A DNA stretch of 64,000 nt from Mya arenaria (Eukaryota > Mollusca > Bivalvia > Myida > Myidae): contig NC_069135.1 in the NCBI RefSeq assembly GCF_026914265.1, forward strand, positions 62,424,738 to 62,488,737, read 5' to 3'. Every line of letters starts with the position of its first letter. Positions within the stretch are counted from its first letter, which is position 1. Of the stretch, positions 49,619-61,000 are shown in pieces. Under the pieces are notes generated by a model. That model had not been told where the DNA came from and made no database searches. It saw nothing but the letters and a program-made list of their open reading frames with translations. The position numbers and the translations under genes were made by a program.

Positions 49619-49780
49619 TACAGTCGAACCCCGTTTGCTCGAATTCCCATTGACTGGCGAAAATGCCTCGAACCTCAGAAAATTCTTGCAAAGCGAAAAT
49701 GCTTACCTTCTCATAAAGAAATCGGTTCTTTACACTCAGTTCGAGCCAAGCCAGTTCGAGCCAACGGCTATAGACTTATA
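49619..49780. mobile_element. Palindromic MITE, second copy of the 3588 family
   Basis: It begins CAGTCGAACCCCGTTTGCTC and ends TTCGAGCCAACGG, matching 3588-3752. The left duplication copy is unoccupied at the same place (about 36410), so it inserted after the duplication. Confidence 0.7.
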
Positions 49781-50040
49781 GGTGATTTCATAGGCCGGAA
49801 ATGCAGGTTATAATTTTGATAGTGTAATGGTTAAAATACATGTCAATAAGCTCTGAATGGGAATAACTCATAATAAGTTTCTGTATGTAAACTACATATT
49901 GGACCAATAATCACATGGACCGATAATCAAACTCCCAGACTTCGTGTAGACTATATGTTGTTCACCTATAAAAGATTGTTTGTGCAAATCAGAGCTTTTT
50001 CATTATCACCATGTTTTGCAGTGTTAGTATAATCAGTTTT

Positions 50041-51413
50041 TATGCCCCCCTTCGAAGAAGAGGGGTATATTGCTTTGCACATGTCGGTCGGTCCGTAGGT
50101 AGACCAAAGCTTGTCCGAGTGATAACTCAACAATTCCTGGACGTATGGTAATCAAACTTGACATGAAGGTTGGGCCTGACCAGTAGATGACCCCTATTGA
50201 TTTGAGGGCTCATCGGGTCAAAGGTCAAAGTCACAGTTACCTTTAATGGTAAACTAATTTTAAAGCTTGTCCGAGTGATAACTCAACAATGCCTAGACCT
50301 ATTGTCATCAAACTTGATGGAAGTTGGGCCTGACAAGTAGATGACCCCTAATGTTTTGGGGAGTCATCGGGCAAAAGGTCAAGGTCAAAGTGACCTTGAA
50401 TGGTAAAAGGTTGACCATGTGATAACGCGACATTGCCTGCACCCATGGCCCTCACACTTGACATCGAGATTGTGCCTGACCAGTAGATGACCCCTATTGT
50501 TTTTGGGGGTCATTGGGCCAAAGGTCAAGTTCACAGTGACCTTGAATGGTAATAGGTTGTCTGAGTGATAACTCGACAATGCCTGCACCCATGGCCCGCA
50601 AACTTGACTTGGAGGTTGGGCCTGACCAGTAGATGACCCCTATTGATTTTAGGGGTCAAAGTTTAAGGTCACAGTGAACTTGAAAGCAAACTCGACAATT
50701 CCTGGATCTATGGTCATCAAACTTGACATGAAGGTTGGGCCTGACCAGTAGATGAACTCTCTTGACTTTGGGGGTCATCGGGCCAAGGTCAAGGTCACAG
50801 TAACCTTTAACGCAAAAAAGTTAACAAATCTTCTCCCAGTGATATCTCAACAATGCCTGAACCTATGATCATCAAACTTGACATGGAAGTTGGGCCTGAC
50901 CAGGAGATGACCCTTATTAATTTAAGGAGTCATTGGGTCAATTGTTCAAGTTAACAGTGACCTTGAATGCGAAAATGTTTCAAGTGATAATTCGACAATG
51001 CCTGCACCCATGGCCTTCAAACTTGACTTGGAGTTGTGTCTGACCTGTAGATGACCCTTATGATTTTAGGGGTCAAAGGTCAAGGTTACAGTGACCTTGA
51101 ACGAAAAAAGCTTGTCTGTGTGATAACTTGTAAATGCCTGCACTCGAGGCCCTCAAACTTGACATTTAGATTTTTGGTGACCAGCTGATGACTCCTATGG
51201 ATTTTGAGGTCATAGAGTCAAAGGTCTTGGTCATAACACACTCTATCCTCAAACTTTGAATGGTCATAATCTTAAAACTGCCTCAACGGCATCCAATGTC
51301 ACTGACAAATCAGCTGTCATTTCGGTCCATGCATATTTCATTCAATTGTCCGTATAATCCTGACAACATGGTGCTCAGGGAGGGGGGCATAATGTTTGAC
51401 AAACATTTCTTGT
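50041..51413 (+). mobile_element. Pearl-like/HINE element, relative of 44214 with decayed EREs
   Basis: Same 5' start (ATGCCCCCCTTCGAAGAAGA), TCGGTCGGTCC run, same core and the same TGTTTGACAAACA 3' hairpin, here followed by TTTCTTGTT. About nine units; each ERE-like palindrome has at least one change. The empty site is at about 36645 in the left block. Confidence 0.82.
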
Positions 51414-52165
51414 TCACTTACTAGTATGTCTTGTAACTCTTAAGCCTTGGTCTTATTTTGTTTTGCCAATACTTTAGTTTTCGTTTTTTTTTGTGTCAAC
51501 TGCGAAGCATGGCAGACCTAGAGGGGTGACTTGTTCGGTGTGGTCAGGGTTCATTGCATCGGTCTCTGCGTGGTCACTCTTTCGTGCTAGATTAATTACT
51601 GTTGATACTGTTGAATGACTTGTGGTTCTCAAACTTGGTATGCACATTAGACATGGTCAGTGAATGACCTTTATTGATTTTGGGGTCAAAGATCAAGGCC
51701 ATTGTGACATGAAGTAACGAGCGTTTTCGTTTCCGGTCAACAGCTTTTAAACTACTTGGCGTTGAGCCTTCAAACTTCGTATGCGGATCATATGTCACTG
51801 ACAGAAAATAAGTTACTTTTCAAGGCCATCGAGACTAGAAACAGAGCGGTGAAATACACAACTTAAGAAATAAATATTTAGAAATTGGCATAAGATGTTT
51901 TACTGTTGGCAGGTATACCCATTGTCACAGATACATGTACAAGTGTAAGTTGTCGGTGATAGCATGTATAACAATGCGAAGTTATATGTTAAAAACTTAA
52001 AATACTATCATAACAGTAAATAATGCTTCCATTTCAAGCTTTTTTAATTTCTTTACATGCCACGCTGTTTTGTTATGTAAATATTCTTAATGCCCATAAA
52101 AAAGTAAATAAAGGAAAACAAACATTTCGATATGATTTATTGAACATTGTAGTGAAATTTTAATT

Positions 52166-53090
52166 ATGCCCCCATTCGAAAAAAGGGGTGAAATATTGCT
52201 TTGCACATGTTGGTCGGTCGGTCCGTCGGTATACCAAAGCTTGTCCGAGTGATAACTCGTCAATTCCTGGACGCATGGGCATCAAACTTGACATGAAGGG
52301 TTGACCTGACCAGTAGATGACCCCTATTGATTTTGGGGCTCATCAAGTCAAGGTCAAGGTCACATTGACCTTAAATGGTAAAAGGTTGTCAAAGCTTGTC
52401 CAAGTGATAACTCAACAGTACCTAAACCTATGGTCATCAAACTTGAAATGGAGGCTGGACCTGACCAGTAGATGACTCCTTTTGATTTTAAGGGTCAAAG
52501 GATAAGGTCATAGTGACCTTGAATGCTAAGGGTTGTCCGAGTGATAACTCGACAATGCCTGCACCCATGGCCCTAAAACTTGACTTGGGGATTGGGCCTG
52601 ACCAGTAGATGACCCCTTTTGATTTTAGGGGTCATCGGGTCAAAGGTCATGGTCACAGTGACCTCGATCTCAAAAAATGTTGTCTGTGTGATAACTCGAC
52701 AATGCCTGAACCAATGGCCCTCAACCTTGACATTTAGGTTGGGATGACCGGTTGATGACCCATATGGATTTTGAGGTCATAGAGTCACAAGTCAAGGTCA
52801 AAACTCAAATTCTTCATCAAAATTTACGTCATATTTACTTTTTACCTGCTGAACAGAGGGTACATTTTTATCTGCAAATATCAGTCTCCATCTGCACATG
52901 ATAAAAAAAAATGTACCTAATATCCTGACACTTTGAATGGTCATAATCTTAAAACTGCCTCAAAGGCATCTAATGTCAATTACAAATCAGCTGTCATTTC
53001 GTTCCATGCAAATTTCATTTAGTTGTCCAAATAATCCTGATAACATGGCACGAAAGGGGCGGGGAATAATGTTTGACAAACATCTTTTGC
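52166..53090 (+). mobile_element. Pearl-like/HINE element, third copy of the ERE family
   Basis: ATGCCCCCATTCGAAAAAAG start, GGTCGGTCGGTCC run, about four core units, then GTTTGACAAACATCTTTTG. One perfect GGTCACAGTGACC core survives near 52651. It is absent from the left block (compare 37430-37480). Confidence 0.8.
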
Positions 53091-53195
53091 TTAGTACAAT
53101 TTTGCCCCCAAAGTAACATGGACTCAACATAACATCCATGTACATGCATGTATGTAGAATTGACAATAATAAAGTTGAATGCTGAAGGTCGGAAG

Positions 53196-54403
53196 TATCG
53201 TGGTCGAGATCGCGCGAGAGGAAAGCGCCAGGCTGCTCAGACGCTTGCTTCCCCTCGATGTCCTCGATAAATCGGAAGTACGTGACTGGCGTGCGCGACC
53301 TTTACTTGCCTGAGACAACACGATGTTGTGCACTTCAATCCGCATCTCATCAGCGCGCGAGCGGAGCATGGGGCTGCATGGCGCCACGATTGACGGTTTC
53401 CTCAAACCAGAAGGCGAACACCGGCAACGACTAGTAGACGAGAGCACAAAGCGCACGTTGCGAGAAACGCCGCGTCACTGAACAGTCCCTAGTGCGTGGA
53501 GAGGACAGAAAATAGGGCTCCCATGAGCAGCGCGGGGTAGAACAAAAACAGGGTCGCCGATACGCGCGTATCCATGACGTCATTCGCGTATGTCTGGGGA
53601 AGTCCCATACGAGTTATTCTACGAATATGTTTGCATTTGTTGTTAATCAGTTCATACACGACCTGTACAAAGCACGCAGTTGCAGATGAGCAAATTGCGA
53701 TCTGAGCGCCGAGAATCAGCAGGGTTTTATTTATGAATCATGCGTCATAAATACCTGTCTTCAGGCAAACTACGAACCGGAACATGACGAATATCATCAC
53801 TTCTGTTATAAGAATTCCCATAGTCGCACCAGCGGTGATATTCCCCTTGTTGCTACAGGCAATGTACTTGAGCGGAAGCTTGAGAGCGATCAGGCGCTCG
53901 AAGGCCATCAGTAATGTGACTGTGTTGATGAGAAGTAGCTCAAGATCGCCGACATCCCTGAAGTAGCCGTTTTCCGTAGCCAGCAGCCACGGCTCGAACC
54001 CGCTTCCAGCCACGACCGCGACATCAATCCCTAAGAGCACCCAGGCGAGTATCTTAAACGGTTCCGGAAGTTTGCTGGAGAATCGTAACGCGCATAACGC
54101 CATGACGAGCACGACCAGTAGCAGTGTGCATATTATCAGTAACGCCATCTGATGGCGTCCGCTCATGGGAAATAGGACGTCAGCGTCGATGGCCTCTGAG
54201 TCGGAATAACGTCTTTATCATTGCTTGTTGAGCGTATGTTACTGGTATTCCCTGGTATATCCGAGTCTGTAATAACAAATAACCTGTATTTTGCCTTTTT
54301 AAAAATCAAAGCGTATTTAATATGTTTTTTCGCTTATTTTGATTTTAAGAATGATTTCCTCGTGTGTTTAATTAAGTTTATAAGTAAAAACAAACTTACC
54401 CAT
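53196..54403 (-). pseudogene. 7TM receptor-like pseudogene (right copy)
   Basis: It pairs with 37787-39082, including the tiny first exon (54403-54400, ATG G with donor) and the acceptor after 54266. Short deletions in the N-terminal part shift the frame before the first membrane segment. TGC (Cys) after GIYDA is TGA. A deletion near 53395-53430 removes part of segment 7, and the C-terminal ~15 codons are replaced. With several independent lesions it is not expected to make a receptor. Confidence 0.85.
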
Positions 54404-55460
54404 GTCGTCTTACCGTAGGGCTGGTCAAGTTCGTATTCCTTATGGTATTTATTGTTTTCGCACAATGAAGCACGTGACTTGTAAAGGCGATTCTTGCTAA
54501 ATACGTATTAGCAGTTTCTACCTTTTACGAAGGTACCTTCCAAATATACTGTAACATCTATTCGCGACATGTTTTGCCTTTAAAAGGGGCACATTATAGG
54601 TAATCAATAGATAGATGCATTTATTTATTAATGAACTATAATGCTTTAAAAATATAAGCCTTTATAAATGGGGTTTTCCGATTAATAGCAACGTAGTCAC
54701 AAACGCCCAGGTTCAGAAAGCGCCAAAATATCGCTAATATGTTGTATCTAAGGGTGTATTTAATGTGTAGAGAAATAAAGTATACCGAATAAAACTAAAA
54801 ATGCATTGTTAACATCCCGTGATAATGCCAATTACGGTACGAAGAAGCCGTAATTAAGTGACCAATTGCGTTGTCAACGCCAATGCAAGTTGTGGTCTTC
54901 ACAAACGCTACTTGAGCAAAATGAACATTTGCTGAAGGTTTCCAGTTTATGTTTTAACACTACAAAATGAATTGCCACACTTTACTTCGTCATCGAAAAG
55001 TGCATTTTACCAAAACATGGGCAAACCGTTAATGAGTGTGTCTGGCTTACGACTAAGATATCTTATTGAATCGAGACCCTGGGCGTGTACCAATAACACG
55101 TTTCAATAACTCATTTAGAAGATTCACACAAGCAAAATATATAATGTTCACGATTTATTTCCAACTATTTTAACAATTATTAATATGAACACATTGGATT
55201 TCTATAAAAATAACAAGATATGATACACTATGTACAATTTTAACACAACCATTTACAATTAAATTAGCAAAGCAATGTTTACAAATCAATTTACATTTAA
55301 GCAAGTTATACTGATATGACAATGTTCAACAAATAAAATTGTTTTTTAATCGACTAACAAACTTATATGAACATTCTCACAAAACTAGTGTAATGTGTTG
55401 TAGCTTAATTTAAGTTATCAACATGCATGTAGCTCGCAGTCTTTCAGTTCATTTTTATAT
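54404..55460. other. Intergenic, counterpart of 39083-40452
   Basis: No coding feature. It matches the left block with small deletions (about 300 bp shorter around 54760-54810). The HSP70 polyadenylation signal is at 55154-55159 on the minus strand. Confidence 0.6.
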
Positions 55461-57392
55461 CTAGTCCATCTCTTCCACAGTAGGTCCCTGGTATCCGCCA
55501 GCTGGTTGACTTCCGGGGGTAGGGCCACTTCCGGACGGTCCTGGCTGTTGGCCGCCATGGAGTTTTACCATTACAGGGGAGCACTGTTTCTGTAACTCGT
55601 CCAATCTGTGTTCAAACTCTTCCTTGTCCGCGAGTGAGTTACTGTCCATCCATTTCATACACTCGTCACACAGCCCGGTGACCTTGGCCTTGTCCTCAGC
55701 TGACACCTTACTCTCGTCCGCTTCTGATACTGCCTGTTTCACACTGAACATGTAGTTTTCCAGTTTATTGCGAGTCTCAATTCTCTGACGCTGCTTTTCA
55801 TCTTCTTCTCTGTATTTTTCAGCGTCATTTACCATTCTTTCGATATCAGCTTTGGAGAGGCGACCGCTGTCGTTGGTGATTGTAATGTTGTTACGTTTTT
55901 TGGTGCTTTTGTCTTCAGCTGAAACGTTCATAATGCCGTTAGCGTCGATGTCGAATGTCACTTCAATTTGTGGGACGCCCCTTGGCGCGGGCGGGATACC
56001 AGTAAGGTCAAAGCGTCCGAGGAGGTTGTTGTCTTTCGTCATGGCCCGCTCGCCTTCGTAAACCTGGATGGTTACCGCTGGCTGGTTGTCGGAGTACGTT
56101 GTGAACGTTTGTGTTGCTTTAGTCGGAATCTTGGTGTTCCGCTCGATTATTTTTGTCATGACGCCGCCGGCCGTTTCGATACCAAGGGAGAGTGGTGTCA
56201 CGTCCACAAGAAGCACGTCCTTGATAGCGTCTGACTTGTCCCCGGACAAGATTGCAGCTTGGACGGCGGCACCATACGCGACTGCTTCGTCTGGGTTAAT
56301 GGATTTGTTCAACTCCTTGCCGTTCATGAAGTCTTGCAGCAGCTTCTGTATCCTGGGGATGCGCGTAGACCCGCCGACGAGCACCACCTCGTGAATTTTG
56401 GATTTGTCGAGCTTGGCGTCTCGGAGCGCCTTCTCCACCGGTTCCATTGTTGAACGGAACAGGTCGGCACACAGCTCCTCAAACCGCGCGCGTGAAATTT
56501 TGGTGTAGAAGTCAGCCCCGTCAAACAGGGAGTCAATCTCGATACTGGCTTCTGTACTGCTGGAAAGTGTCCTCTTAGCGCGTTCACAGGCGGTTCTCAG
56601 ACGGCGGATGCTTCTGTTATTCTTGCTGATGTCTTTGCCGTTTTTCCGCTTGAACTCTTGTATGAAGTGGTTCACCATCCTGTTATCGAAGTCCTCGCCT
56701 CCCAGATGTGTGTCGCCGGCCGTTGATCGAACCTCGAACAATGAACCCTCGTCGATGGTAAGAATGGAGACGTCAAACGTGCCACCACCGAGGTCAAAGA
56801 TTAGCACGTTCTTTTCGCCGCCCAAGTTTTTATCAAGTCCGTACGCAAGAGCTGCGGCTGTAGGCTCATTGATAATTCTCATTACGTTAAGTCCCGCAAT
56901 TGCGCCTGCGTCTTTGGTGGCTCGTCTTTGTGCATCGTTGAAATACGCTGGAACTGTGACGACGGCGTTCGTCACCTTTTTACCAAGGTACGCTTCCGCA
57001 GTCTCCCTCATCTTAGTAAGCACCATCGAGCTAATTTCTTCCGGCGCGAACGTTTTCGTCTCCCCTTTAAACTCCGCCTGTATTTTTGGTTTGCCTCCAG
57101 CGTTGATGACTTTGAATGGCCAGTGCTTCATGTCACTTTGAACACTAGAGTCGGTGAAATCCCGGCCAATCAAGCGCTTTGCATCGAAGATCGTGTTCTG
57201 CGGGTTCATGGCCGCCTGATTTTGGGCGGCGTCCCCGATCAGCCGCTCGGAGTCCGTGAATGCAACATAGCTGGGCGTCGTCCGATTACCCTGATCGTTC
57301 GCGATGATTTCCACTTTCCCGTGCTGGAACACACCAACGCACGAGTAAGTCGTGCCCAAGTCAATTCCGATAGCTTGACCACTTGCACTCAT
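55461..57392 (-). CDS. Inducible cytosolic HSP70, copy B (643 aa, intronless)
   Basis: Same length and signatures as copy A, with ten amino-acid differences: N4S, K to Q in AAQNQ, C to S in DSSVQ, Q to T in KGETK, V to A in FDGAD, A to T in RIETR, T to A in EDKAK, and three near the tail (Y to H, K to Q, R to G). It also ends EEMD. All catalytic-domain signatures are intact. It is divergent from DDX20, with 622 bp between ATGs. Identity to copy A stays high at silent sites while flanking DNA has diverged more, which suggests gene conversion between the pair. Confidence 0.96.
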   Translation of the reverse strand: MSASGQAIGIDLGTTYSCVGVFQHGKVEIIANDQGNRTTPSYVAFTDSERLIGDAAQNQAAMNPQNTIFDAKRLIGRDFTDSSVQSDMKHWPFKVINAGGKPKIQAEFKGETKTFAPEEISSMVLTKMRETAEAYLGKKVTNAVVTVPAYFNDAQRRATKDAGAIAGLNVMRIINEPTAAALAYGLDKNLGGEKNVLIFDLGGGTFDVSILTIDEGSLFEVRSTAGDTHLGGEDFDNRMVNHFIQEFKRKNGKDISKNNRSIRRLRTACERAKRTLSSSTEASIEIDSLFDGADFYTKISRARFEELCADLFRSTMEPVEKALRDAKLDKSKIHEVVLVGGSTRIPRIQKLLQDFMNGKELNKSINPDEAVAYGAAVQAAILSGDKSDAIKDVLLVDVTPLSLGIETAGGVMTKIIERNTKIPTKATQTFTTYSDNQPAVTIQVYEGERAMTKDNNLLGRFDLTGIPPAPRGVPQIEVTFDIDANGIMNVSAEDKSTKKRNNITITNDSGRLSKADIERMVNDAEKYREEDEKQRQRIETRNKLENYMFSVKQAVSEADESKVSAEDKAKVTGLCDECMKWMDSNSLADKEEFEHRLDELQKQCSPVMVKLHGGQQPGPSGSGPTPGSQPAGGYQGPTVEEMD

Positions 57393-57554
57393 TTTTCCTC
57401 TTGTTTGTTTTTTTGTCGATGTATATTCGATAAAATAGTCAGTAACTTTTGTATAAGTATATAAGTAATGTTCATAAGTTTCCTTGTATACTTCTATTTC
57501 GTCTTTCTTATTCTCTTGAATTTGTATTTATGCCGAGCCTCGGATTCGCGCGGG

Positions 57555-57599
57555 CTTATATAGTCGAATAAGAAGTTTCTGCGCCTTTCAGGAAAATTC
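57555..57599 (-). promoter_or_regulatory. HSP70 copy B promoter: TATA box and heat-shock element
   Basis: TATATAAG on the minus strand (57562-57555) and TTCAGGAAAATTC at 57587-57599, again a perfect TTCnnGAAnnTTC. An AGAATATTCT lies near 57635. Both elements survived in this copy although the adjacent 7TM gene decayed, so the copy is probably still heat-responsive. Confidence 0.85.
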
Positions 57600-58014
57600 G
57601 TTCTAAAAATAGTACATCGTCTCGCACATTTAAGAATATTCTAGATCAAAGGGAGGTAACTGTGACAGCATTTGTTCCTATGAATTAAAGGGAGATCAAT
57701 TGAGCTGACCCATCAAAGGAATGATTCTGGAAATAATTAATACAAAATTAAAATACTTTCTAGTTCATCAGCTATTTATTACAAAACACATACCATAAAG
57801 ACAAATATACATCGATATATCAATATAATTCAGCAAAACCTTATTAAATCATTACGGTAGCTTCTTTTATAAAAGCCAATCAAACTCGTTGTTACAAGTA
57901 TACGTTTGGCAGACGAATCAAAATGGAGGACAAACAGAGTTTCCCCATGTGAAAATGTCTTTGTAGCTAAATTGTTCTCGCGACTTTAGGTGGCAGTCAC
58001 AATAATAAGCAAAA

Positions 58015-61000
58015 ATGGCAAGTGTTGCTCACAAATTCCAGGAAAAGGCTAGAACTGGTGATGTTATATTGTCAGAAGCAGTAACATTTGATGGTTTATT
58101 ATTGTCTAAACAAGTGCTGAATGGATTGAAAAATTCTGGTTTTGAACGTCCCTCACCAATCCAGTTGAAAGCAATTCCTCTTGGAAGATGTGGCCTAGGT
58201 AAGATTTAATAATCTGACCAGTTAATTTTGTAAGAAATCCTTTGTTGCTATTGAGACAAGTTGGTGATGATTAAATGATTGTATAGCCTTTCTATAGTCT
58301 AAAATAATAGACGTGTTATACGGGATTCTTCCAATCCCTAACGTCTAAACGGGAATGTGCAAAAAACCGGGGGTGTTTTAAAAATATTGAAATTGTTTTA
58401 AGTGAAGTATTTTATGGTTGAAATTGATCATAAAGAGTTATATTCATATTTTACCATGTAAGTGAAATGTTATTTTGCACTAAACAAGCATTTAGTGCAT
58501 TAAAACAAGTTGTTTACCTTTCCAATGAAACGAAAGTTGACTGACACAGACAACAATTATGCGAAGGGGAACAACTCGATACAATCGTAATAGCTCGGCC
58601 TCCTCCGACAAAGCTTCGAGATAGACCTCGTTATACAATCGTAACAACTCGGCCATGGCCGAAATGTTTCGAGCGATTTAAAACTGTGCCCTAAAGCCTT
58701 GCAGGTGCCCTTCATGTATATATCGTTATGTTTTGACAGAATGAAATGAAAAAAAGCCGTCAAACTCATTATTATAAGTTGGATATTTATTTTTTGTGTA
58801 CGAAACTAATATAAAATAACATTATCTGGTAATATTTCTTGTTTTTATGATATTTTATAGACGCTATATGCTTTAACCCGGAATCCTGATCGGAACAACT
58901 ACCCACTTTTGATACTAAACAGTTTGTACGTGAAGGATTTGCCATATCAAAAATCTAAAAAAAATCCGTCAACGTACAATTATTTGGACTTTCTAATGTT
59001 GAACTGAATGTATCAGGGATGATAAAATTCCGGATTAATCCGGAATTCCGGATTTAAGGCCTCACGGATCGATTTTGAGATATATGTAAATCCGTTGAGT
59101 TTTTTTCTAGGGAGGGAGGGGTACAGGGAGCGATTCGAGCTCAGTTCGAACAATATGGGTACGAAAGGTGAGTTTTCCGGAAGTGTAAAGCCGGAAATTA
59201 GCGAACCTATTTACGTCTTGCCAATCGAGCTATATGATTGGTTAAGATAGCATCGGGTGATTACGGAAATTACTGATCGGACTAGAAGACAGTATCCGGA
59301 TGGTACGTATCCGGATATGACAGACGACGAAGACGAATAAACCAGTATTGGAAAAACACGACCACCACCAATTTCTAAAAACATCGATTCGTCGATTTAA
59401 AGGTATATTTGCTATTTATTTTTAAGAGAAATTCCCGAAACGTTTCTTTTAAAGTTAATAGAATGTGTTAAAACTGAAAATGTCGTTTGCGCAAGTAGCA
59501 ATATTTCGGACATCCCGATTCGGATTTTGTTAAAATAAACGATTTTTATTTAACAAATTTTATTTGGCCGATTGAAGTTTACGATTTAAACCATTTCTTT
59601 ATAGTTCTCATAATGTTTAAAGCATTGTTCCAATAAGAAGTGACTGTTGACCATAATGGAAGGTACACATTAAAATTGGGTTGGTTAAAATTTAAAGAAA
59701 ATATGAATTAATATTTTGTAGTAGTAATATATATTAAGTAGGAGCAGTCAGTTTATTTTCTATTTGAGACAGTTCAACAAATCTTCTTGAGGAACTGAAT
59801 CAGAGACAAGCCAAGAAAGGAAGAAGAATGAATGCATTTGGAATAAGAACAGTTTCTACTTGGAATAATTTACCAGGAGAACTGGTTAACAGCACAACAT
59901 TGCTTACATTTAAAACAAATCTCGATAAGCTTTGGCGACCCAACCGCTTTGACATATCATCAATATACTAAGACAAAGTTACTGAGATACAAACCCGGAA
60001 GTGGAGACAGTTTACTAAAGAAGATGCAAGGGTATCTATTTAGCCTTCGGGGCTATAAAATTGCCCTTACAGACCAAGTAAGACCAAGTAAAAGTAAGAG
60101 GACCCAGTTTGAGTGAGATTTAATTTCTATAGTTGTAATTTGTATTTCCAGGTATGCTGATGGTTCCAAAAGTCAGGGATGAACAGACACCTCAGCCAGT
60201 GCATCCGGTTGTTCCTGTCAACGACCGACAATTCAATGCAGAAGCCATGATTCTTGGATTTATGGCTAAACATGACCTCCCATACTCGCTGGCACCACAT
60301 GTAGTGAGTCTTACTTAAGACACTTGCCAAAGATCTATACAAAAGCTCTCAGCGAATTAAAACTTCAAAGGTGTACAGCTTTATATAAGATGACTTACGG
60401 AGTGGCAAGCCATTTCAATGATGAACTTGTGGAGGAGTTATGTGAAACTCAGTTTTGTTTGAACTTAGACGAGTCAACAAACACAAACAATGAGAAAACT
60501 GCTGCAGCTATTTTTGTGCTATAGAGAAAGAAATAGTGTTGAGACATTTGTCCTCCTTAAAAATCACAAGGGCTGATTCTGAATCAATTTTCAAGGAATT
60601 TGAAAGCCTGTTTGAGAGACTTAAAATGCTGTGGAACAAACTAGTTTGTGTGCTACTGGACACCTGTAACAACATGAGGGGAAAAATCTGGCTTGGAGAC
60701 CAGAATACGTCAACTTGTCCCTCACCTCATAGACTTTGATGGTGACACAGCCCACCATGTCCACAACGGTTACCCTGCCAAAGCATTTACAGTCCCATTT
60801 GGATATTACTTGGAATAGTATATATAATAATTAATTATAATATTTTATTTTCATCAAATGTGCAGATAATGGAATAAATACTCTTATGATATATAAAAAT
60901 TGAATACATAACACTTTTACAATAAACATTTGCAAGCTTGATAATTGATATGTTGTTCATTATTATTTATCAAATATCCCACAGTGTACACTATTCATAC

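Larger units (their letters stand above)
46600..58200. repeat. Right copy of the tandem segmental duplication
   Basis: Homology to the left block starts near 46600 (compare 33360) and continues through the FBH1 terminal-exon remnant, 7TM pseudogene, HSP70 B and DDX20 exon 1. Insertions private to this copy: 46780-47396, 47572-47960, 48721-49183, 49619-49780, 50041-51413 and 52166-53090. Confidence 0.9.
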
